Under the pieces are notes generated by a model. The model was not told where the DNA came from and ran no database searches. It was given only the letters and a program-made list of their open reading frames with translations. Below are positions 57,582 through 64,000 of a stretch of DNA of 64,000 nt, piece by piece; within the stretch, counting starts at the first letter, position 1, and every line of letters starts with the position of its first letter. Made by a program: the position numbers and the translations under genes. Source of the stretch: Aotearoamyces nothofagi (taxonomy: Eukaryota > Ascomycota > Leotiomycetes > Leotiales > Tympanidaceae). The stretch spans positions 1 through 64,000 of the forward strand of contig JADDTR010000019.1 in NCBI GenBank assembly GCA_015345905.1, in the 5' to 3' direction.

Positions 57582-60020
57582 ATGGCATCACAACTATATT
57601 CCAGATACGTGCCTCCCACGAAGAAGAAGAATACTGTGCCAGTTGCTAGTAATACTGTAACCCCTCCGTTGCCTATTTCACAGCCCAGCATTCCTCAAAA
57701 ACCTTCCACCCAAACCGATGCTTCTGCGACATATACACGATACATACCACCATCTTCAAAGTCGAAATCGCAACCTACTCCACCTCTCTCAATAAATAGA
57801 GACGAGTCGCCCCTAAATTCAAAACGGAAGCATGATACTGTCGAGGGTGAAAGCTTGCTGGTTCCGAAGGCTAAGAAGACCAAGAAAGATAAGACGGCAA
57901 AAATAGAGGAGGCGGTTACTCTTGCGTCCAGGGAAGAAGGGGTGAATGCACATGTTTCTCAAGACATTGGACTAGATTTGAAAGCGGAGAAAAAGCGAAG
58001 AAAAGCGAAGGTGGAAGCTGAACATGATGTGGGCATGGACGCATCTGGGGGCGAAGAATCGGGGCACAAGTCGGTATTGGAAAAAAGGGCGAAATCACAG
58101 AAAAGATCAGAGAAGATTGCTCGAAGGGCACGGCAAAGGGCTTTGGAAAATGGCGAGTTAGAAGAAGTGCAAGAAGTAATTGCAGAAGAACCACAAGAAG
58201 TCCACCCATTGGAACCTTTACCTCAACCTGAGCCTGTTCCTGAACACACTAGGCAGCCGAATTTTTCGACATTACCACCTTGGTTAGAATCTCCAATTCG
58301 CGTTTCCTCCACGGCTACCGCATCATTTTCAGATTTCCAGATTCCGAAAGACGTTATCGAGTCTCTCCATTCTGCGGGATTCAAAGACGCCTTCGCTGTT
58401 CAATCAGCAGTACTTCCTCTCCTTCTACCTTGCAAAGGGCAGGGTGATGTTTTGGTGTCAGCGGCAACGGGCTCGGGGAAAACTTTGGCCTACATCTTGC
58501 CAATGATAGATGATCTTAGTAACACAGTCACCACACGCTTACGAGGGTTGATTGTCATGCCTACGAGAGAACTCGTAACGCAAGCCCGCGAGGTGTGTGA
58601 GACATGTGCAACAGCGTATCGTTCAGGAGGCAAGAGGCGGCTTCAGACTGGAGTGGCAGTTGGAAATCAAACATTGAAGGCAGAGCAAGCATCACTGATG
58701 TATCCGGAATATAACTACAAGCCAGAAGAATCTGCGGGGCTAGTTTCAGCGGCAAACTCAAAGTGGGAGACTTCGAGTCAAGCAACAGATGAGGATGATT
58801 TCCAATTATATGATGAGGAATCTACAATCAAACTTCCGGGCAGTGTGGTAGAATATAGTTCCAAGGTGGATATATTGATATGTACGCCGGGACGTCTTGT
58901 AGAGCATTTGAAGAGCACTCCAGGATTCAAGTTGGATCATCTCGAATGGCTTGTCATCGATGAAGCAGATAAACTGCTCGACCAGAGCTTTCAGCAATGG
59001 CTAGAAGTGGTTATGGGTAGTTTAGCTGTGCGTGAAAAGGTTATCAGGAACGGAAGACGTGGACCAGTAATGGTCACAAAAGTTGTTCTTAGTGCAACAA
59101 TGACCAGAGATATCGGTCAGCTAAGTGCTCTAAAGCTCGATCATCCGAGATTAGTCGTTCTTGAGGGCAAAGAAACTGGCGAGGAAGACGGGGTGAATAA
59201 CGAAACCCTAAATCTTCCAGATACCTTGCAAGAGTCTGCTGTCAAGGTTGAAGAGGACGGTGATAAGCCATTATATTTGTTGGAGCTGCTGAAGCGGAAC
59301 GTTTTAGACAGCTCAATCGTGACAGAAGCTTTGGAAAGTGACTCTGGAGATTCTTCCTCGAGCTCCGATGACGATACTTCTGATGATGACACCTCCGATG
59401 ACGCATCATCAGCAAGTGGTTCTTCTTCGACGTCGTCCGAGACTTCGGAGCTACTCAAGCAGCCAAAATATTCGATTCCGAAGACTTCAGGGACCCCAAG
59501 AGGAGTTCTAATCTTTACCAAGTCTAATGAAAACGCTGTTCGCCTGAGCCGTCTCATTGCTCTTATAGAACCTTCTTTAGCCAACAAAGTTGGGACATTG
59601 ACGTCCACTATCCCCAACTCTATCCGAAAGACAACTCTTCACGATTTCTATTCCGGCACCGTCTCTATCCTCGTCGCTTCCGACCTTGTTTCTCGTGGTC
59701 TTGACCTTCCAGATCTAGCACACGTGATTAACTACGACCTACCCACAAGTCTCACCAGCTACGTCCATCGTGTCGGACGTACAGCCAGAGCTGGCAAGGA
59801 GGGTCATGCATGGACTTTGTTTACGAGTAGCGAAGCCCGGTGGTTCTGGCATGATATTGCGAGAAGTGAACGTGTGCATAGATCTGTAGAGAAGAAGGTC
59901 GCTAGAGTAAATATTGCTGCCGCGGCTTTTGATGAGGAGTTACGACAGCGGTATGAAATCGCTTTGGCGACATTGGGCAAGGAGGCGAGTGGATCTCGCT
60001 CGGAGAAATTTGGCAAATAG
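57582..60020 (+). CDS. DBP6: DEAD-box RNA helicase, Dbp6/DDX51 type
   Basis: Nucleolar ATP-dependent RNA helicase for early 60S ribosome assembly. Intronless, 812 residues. The long N-terminal region is disordered and Lys/Glu-rich. Helicase motifs in order are FAVQSAVLPLLLP, AATGSGKTLAYILPM (I, near 295), MPTRELVTQARE (Ia), CTPGRLVEHL (Ib), VIDEADKLLDQ (II, DEAD near 459), LSATMTRD (III), GVLIFTKSNENAVRL (IV), VASDLVSRGLDLPDLAHVIN (V) and YVHRVGRTARAGKEG (VI, near 728). An acidic serine run (about 585-625; SSSSDDDTSDDDTSDDASSA) is inserted before motif IV, as in several Dbp6 proteins. Assignment to Dbp6 rather than another DEAD-box protein rests on motif I/II context, the large insert between Ia and Ib, and length. 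Confidence 0.88.
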   Translation: MASQLYSRYVPPTKKKNTVPVASNTVTPPLPISQPSIPQKPSTQTDASATYTRYIPPSSKSKSQPTPPLSINRDESPLNSKRKHDTVEGESLLVPKAKKTKKDKTAKIEEAVTLASREEGVNAHVSQDIGLDLKAEKKRRKAKVEAEHDVGMDASGGEESGHKSVLEKRAKSQKRSEKIARRARQRALENGELEEVQEVIAEEPQEVHPLEPLPQPEPVPEHTRQPNFSTLPPWLESPIRVSSTATASFSDFQIPKDVIESLHSAGFKDAFAVQSAVLPLLLPCKGQGDVLVSAATGSGKTLAYILPMIDDLSNTVTTRLRGLIVMPTRELVTQAREVCETCATAYRSGGKRRLQTGVAVGNQTLKAEQASLMYPEYNYKPEESAGLVSAANSKWETSSQATDEDDFQLYDEESTIKLPGSVVEYSSKVDILICTPGRLVEHLKSTPGFKLDHLEWLVIDEADKLLDQSFQQWLEVVMGSLAVREKVIRNGRRGPVMVTKVVLSATMTRDIGQLSALKLDHPRLVVLEGKETGEEDGVNNETLNLPDTLQESAVKVEEDGDKPLYLLELLKRNVLDSSIVTEALESDSGDSSSSSDDDTSDDDTSDDASSASGSSSTSSETSELLKQPKYSIPKTSGTPRGVLIFTKSNENAVRLSRLIALIEPSLANKVGTLTSTIPNSIRKTTLHDFYSGTVSILVASDLVSRGLDLPDLAHVINYDLPTSLTSYVHRVGRTARAGKEGHAWTLFTSSEARWFWHDIARSERVHRSVEKKVARVNIAAAAFDEELRQRYEIALATLGKEASGSRSEKFGK

Positions 60021-60222
60021 GCCACATTAGATAAATGGGACTTTTGATACCATGAGTTTAATTTGAGTAAAACCATTAGACACTCTCAATCTCTCATACG
60101 ATAATAAACTGAATTCCCTATAAATAAAAAGTGCATGTCAGTTATCAGTGAGAGCATTAGCTAGTAATTAGGCTGTTCCATACTCCCTTTAACCCCATCA
60201 ATGGAGTGGCCCCATTATACAA

Positions 60223-61548
60223 TTAACGCTCACCCCCATATTTCCTGTTCAGCTTCCTTAATATTGCCACAGCACCTAAGCGGTAGCCACCACCAAAGAT
60301 TGCATGGTGGTTGAGATGATGGTATCTGATACAAGTCAATAACGGCTCGGTCTTCATATCATCATGGAATACCCACGACTCATACAATGCTACCCGATCC
60401 TCATATTCCTCCACCGGCTCATCTTTCGGTTTCAACGCATGATATTCCTTTAGAAAGCTTTCTCCGTACCCACCAAACATCTGCATGATACCCAGTTCGT
60501 ATTCACTGTGCGCAAAGCACGAACTAGGGTCGAAAACCACCTCCTCGACGCCGCCTTTGCCAATACTCCCCGTCCCATGATTCCCAGACCATAAATCCCC
60601 ATGCACTACTACAGGCGTTACCCCTTTCCCACCATTAAGGTGATCATCGCCAAGAAGTCTCGGTACAACTCTCGACGCTGTCTCTTCAACAATTTCTCTC
60701 AATTCAGGATCTTTACCATTGCTCCTCTCACTAGCTCTCAGAATCGCCAAGAGCCTGCTCCCCGCAAAGAATTCTGCCCAGGAGCTGGAATAATCATTAG
60801 GTTGCTCTGTCGACCCGCAGCATGTTATGACTGGGAATCCAAATTGCGGCGATGAGAAACTAGACGGAATGGGAGCGGGGGTTGTGTGAAGTTTTGCGAG
60901 CTTGGCGGCGAAAGAGAGGTGTGACGGTGGAGCGGAAGATGATTTGGAGCCAAGATTGAGGAAGTCCGTTGCGAGGAAGAATCCAGACGTGTTGGAGAGG
61001 GCTCCATGGGAATAGCTGGTTGGGCAGAAGGAGGGAATGATGGAGTGGATTGCGTTGAGGGATTCGTGCTCGCCTGAAGGGGTTAGATGAGAAGTTTGGT
61101 TTCCGTGATATAAGGAAATTAATGAATGGTGCTTAAATAAATGGAAGCTTATATATCCAGGCATGAAAGGACATTGGAAAGAGCAGAATGGAGTGGGTCT
61201 AGGATACCACGGTCGACAACAGGTGAGGTAATGAATGAACCAAACCATGGCTTTATCCACCATAGAGACCCAGGCCTCATAAACATCAAAGCAAGGATTC
61301 ATGGCCAAGAAAAAAAAGCAACCTATTGAAATGAGAATAACCAAAACCCCTTCGAAGAGCTCACCAGCAAACATAACCTCCGAGTCCTTCCCACCAGTCT
61401 TCACGAAAAACAACTTCTCCTCTCCATCCACCTGCGCTGTGATTTTAAACGTTGACGAGAAGCCTGATCCGCCATGTGACTCAATCTTCGGAGATGCGTT
61501 CTCTATATTGAGTGCTTTGATTATTGCCGGGTCTATTGCTAGTGGCAT
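60223..61548 (-). CDS. Fructosamine-3-kinase-like protein
   Basis: Predicted ketosamine/fructosamine kinase that phosphorylates glycated lysines and so allows deglycation. Two exons, 61548-61365 and 61073-60223, give 344 residues; an in-frame ATG at 61566 would add 6. Exon 1 has the nucleotide-binding start SHGGSGFSSTFKI and FFVKTGGKDSEVMFAG. Exon 2 continues EHESLNAIHSIIPSFCP, then FLATDFLNLG, LAKLHTTPAPIP, FGFPVITCCGSTEQPN, the catalytic VVVHGDLWSGNHG, VFDPSSCFAHSEYELGIMQM and FGGYG. The 291-bp intron is stop-free and a multiple of three, so the unspliced frame stays open (447 residues from 61566). The spliced form is preferred because it joins MFAG to EHESLNAI, as in family members. Confidence 0.9.
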   Translation of the reverse strand: MPLAIDPAIIKALNIENASPKIESHGGSGFSSTFKITAQVDGEEKLFFVKTGGKDSEVMFAGELFEGVLVILISIGCFFFLAMNPCFDVYEAWVSMVDKAMVWFIHYLTCCRPWYPRPTPFCSFQCPFMPGYISFHLFKHHSLISLYHGNQTSHLTPSGEHESLNAIHSIIPSFCPTSYSHGALSNTSGFFLATDFLNLGSKSSSAPPSHLSFAAKLAKLHTTPAPIPSSFSSPQFGFPVITCCGSTEQPNDYSSSWAEFFAGSRLLAILRASERSNGKDPELREIVEETASRVVPRLLGDDHLNGGKGVTPVVVHGDLWSGNHGTGSIGKGGVEEVVFDPSSCFAHSEYELGIMQMFGGYGESFLKEYHALKPKDEPVEEYEDRVALYESWVFHDDMKTEPLLTCIRYHHLNHHAIFGGGYRLGAVAILRKLNRKYGGER

Positions 61549-61898
61549 CGTGTTTTGTGCTTTCATTATAATGCTGGGATGTTGTTGAAATTACTAGACG
61601 TTGTGAATTCACGTGAGCAAGCTACAAAACCATGGCGTGACGTCAACGGCCAATATAATTCTTTTCCGATTGAGGCGATTCGTGTAGATACTATAAAAAT
61701 ATCAATATGGCAATATCTCCAAGACTCCATAGCATATGATAGAATATGTAATAATATATTAATGCATTTCTTTTATTCGCCAAATTCAAAGCGTCAGGAT
61801 ATCATCTATTGCATATAGTCCATCATAATACCTCTTATAAACTCCTGCAAAATCAAACTACCGCCACAATCTAGGCGCCACAATCGGGGAATCATCCC
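61549..61898. other. Intergenic region
   Basis: Holds the promoter of the kinase gene and the terminator of RXT2, both on the minus strand. No gene. Confidence 0.45.
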
Positions 61899-63623
61899 TT
61901 ATTGCCTTCTCGTTCTCGTCTTCTTAGCGGTCGTCGCAGCATCCTCTTCTTCCTCATCGTTCCCTTTCTTCAAATCCTCCTCCAGGCCCCACTCCTCCTT
62001 ATCATACCAATCCTCACCATCCGACATTCCATTCTCGCCCGTGTGCGCCTCAGCCTTAGCCCACTTCATAACGGTCTTTCGCATACGATCCGCTTTGAGT
62101 AGACCATTATAGAGCTTCTCTGCACCGCGACAAATCTCTTCTTGTTTTTGAATGTAGAGTTGGAGTAGACGGCGCGTCTCTTCCGCTTCCTGGGCTGGTA
62201 GGCCAATGTCGGGATCGGGGAGGGCCGAGGGGGGTGGTAGGAAGAAAGGGTGGACGAACGAGGTGTCGGAGGTGGGTGATAGTGAGCGAGCGCGGCTGTT
62301 GTCGGTGCTCCCGGATGCTGCTTGGGCTTGAGCGCGAGTTCGCATGCGGTGGGGTGCGGGGATATTTTCTTGATCTTGGTCTTCAACTAGTGTATCTCCT
62401 TCGTCTTCGACAGGAATGTCTGCATCCTCAGCGGGGTTCTCTGCGTCGTCCACTTGAGAATTTTGTCGTACAAGAGGCTTCCCATCTATTTCTTCGGCTT
62501 TTGGTTCCTGTACAACAGAGCTTTCTTCTACAGACTTTTCGAGAGCATCAGATACTGCTTCCTTTATGTTTTCGGCCTTTGTTACTTCAAGCTCCTTCGC
62601 TAGCCCGACTACCGGAACTTCAGTACCGTCAATGGTAGTGGACTCCGCAGTTATTGCTTCTCCTTCATTCGAAGCGTCAATCATTACCACGTCATCTTCA
62701 GGAGCAATCTCGGGTATTGGCTCAATAGCACCATCTGCCTCGGGCTGTCCTTTTGCAGATACAGCATCTCCTGACTCAACAGTAGGCTCTTCTTCCTGTA
62801 TTTCAGGGGACTCTGCTCTCTCTTCGTTATCATGCATTCTTGCTTTTTCGACCATATGTTCTCGGTAATCGCTCCGCCCATCGCTGAAGAGGTTAATATC
62901 ATTGGGTGTCTCTAATGCCTCGCATGGTATCCAAGTATGATCTCCAGCAAGTTTTGTCAGCAGATGCTTCATTCTCCATAAAGCAGCCTTCTCCTTTTGC
63001 ACCATATCTCGAGATTGGCGTGTGAGTTCCGTAAGTGTCTTCGATGAGAATGGTCTCGAAAGTGTCGGATGATTTGGTAGGTCAGAAGCCGCAGTTAATG
63101 GAGCAAGAAGTTCTAGATTGACTCAGTCATGGACATCTTATTACTGAAGGTAGCCTTACCTTCTATTCTCACTTCCGAGTATGGATAGAATTCTTGAGAA
63201 GCAGCCAAAGCAGTGCCCTCCTCATCATCCTCGCTGCTATCAATCTCAAAGCCGTCTTCGTCATAAAGTGCGGGTCTATGACTGATGATATCTCGCTCGT
63301 ATAGATCATTATATGTGATTGACTACAAACGTCAGCAATTATGCGCGCAATGGCTGTGAATCTAGTCGGACCTGTTTGTAAACTTGCGGGCCACTTGGAG
63401 GGGCTAATTGTCCTTCGCGGACATATCTCGCCCTCTTCCTGAGCTTGTAACCGCGGTTGGTTACTGGCCCGATTGAGTCGTCAGAATCCGACTCTTGAGA
63501 GAGCACAAGTTAGCAAATGTTGAAATAACAGATACCATGACGTAGATAGATCATACCATCTGCTTTGCGCTTAACGGCCATCTTCATCGCAGCTGCAACT
63601 CTAGCGAATGATGCTTGCGACAT
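61899..63623 (-). CDS. RXT2: Rxt2-like subunit of the Rpd3L histone deacetylase complex
   Basis: Transcriptional regulator of the Rxt2 family, a subunit of the large Rpd3/Sin3 histone deacetylase complex; nuclear. Four exons (63623-63557, 63493-63372, 63322-63160, 63112-61899) give 521 residues. The Rxt2 N-terminal domain reads GPVTNRGYKLRKRARYVREG, LAPPSGPQVYKQSITYNDLY, DIISHRPALYDEDGFEID, then across the last splice RIEELLAPLTAASDLPNHPT and LSRPFSSKTLTELTRQSRDM. The rest is a long acidic, disordered region and a helical, charged C-terminus with ETRRLLQLYIQKQEEICRGA and a terminal basic TAKKTRTRRQ. Family assignment is from the conserved N-terminal block; the C-terminal half is poorly conserved. 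Confidence 0.82.
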
Positions 63624-64000
63624 TGGTGATATTCTCAACAGTAACTCTTTTGAGTCTCTTAGATATAGTTGTTCTTATATACTAGTTGTATGAGAAACTC
63701 TCGATCCGAGTTATGCCAGAGCGTATCTCGGACGCAGACGGCTTAACACTAACCAGTGTCTTCGTGGATGATTTCGAACTGACTCGGGAATAGCTGCTAG
63801 TGAGCTTGGGCCCAGCAGGTATTAAGCGCTCTGAAAGTGGCAGAATGCCGTTTAGATATGTAAGGATTTTGATATAACTGTTGCACGGTTGTAAACTCTA
63901 CAACGAAGCTGGTTGCTGTGTTTGTTGGATGGGCGCGAAATACATTTGACCTATCCTGAGAATCGCGGCATATTCCGCGCCGTCATGGGTTAATCGACTT
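63624..64000. promoter_or_regulatory. Upstream region of RXT2
   Basis: Non-coding sequence before the RXT2 start on the minus strand, reaching the window edge. No other gene seen. Confidence 0.4.

Overview
The window looks like nuclear DNA of a filamentous ascomycete (Pezizomycotina). Genes are split by short introns (about 45-80 bp, mostly GTAAGT-type donors and AG acceptors). They encode typical fungal families: a CFEM-domain Pth11-like receptor, Sey1, Mif2, Rxt2, a Dfg5/Dcw1-type GH76 enzyme, heme-thiolate peroxidase and pepsin-like aspartic protease. The first 7.7 kb is an AT-rich repeat block whose copies differ mainly by C-to-T and G-to-A changes, as expected of repeat-induced point mutation (RIP). 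A leotiomycete-like fungus is possible, but the lineage is inference. All exon joins were worked out by hand from splice signals and reading phase.

Layout. 1-7.7 kb: repeats only. A 23-bp minisatellite occurs as GC-rich and AT-converted copies, with a 35-bp palindromic tandem array, copies of a ~325-bp repeat, small palindrome-flanked elements and a hAT transposase relic. Two isolated N bases join identical blocks and suggest an assembly problem. 8-17.9 kb: a sugar transporter, a GC-rich island without a recognisable gene, ribosomal protein eS28 and a decayed gene remnant. 18-34.7 kb: sparse accessory-type genes, namely a UDP-glycosyltransferase with a C-terminal membrane anchor, a TmpA-like membrane oxidoreductase, a very unusual secreted heme-thiolate peroxidase and a CFEM receptor. 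35-49 kb: denser housekeeping genes (BTB protein, SEY1, RNase H2 subunit A, MIF2/CENP-C, aspartic protease, MHF2/CENP-X). 50-57.3 kb: three genes linked to GPI anchors (a cupredoxin, a GH76 enzyme and GPI3/PIG-A). 57.5-63.6 kb: DBP6-like helicase, fructosamine-3-kinase-like protein and RXT2.

The most notable object is the peroxidase gene at 26243-28870. Between its signal peptide and its catalytic domain lies a ~350-residue region of imperfect ~28-residue repeats separated by dibasic (KR, RR, KK, RK) sites, with a final KR just before the peroxidase domain. This looks like a kexin-processed repeat precursor fused in one reading frame to a peroxygenase. It is the best candidate here for an undescribed system. 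Other points of interest are a GC-AG intron in MIF2, two centromere-protein genes about 4 kb apart, and a stop-free in-frame intron in the fructosamine-kinase gene.
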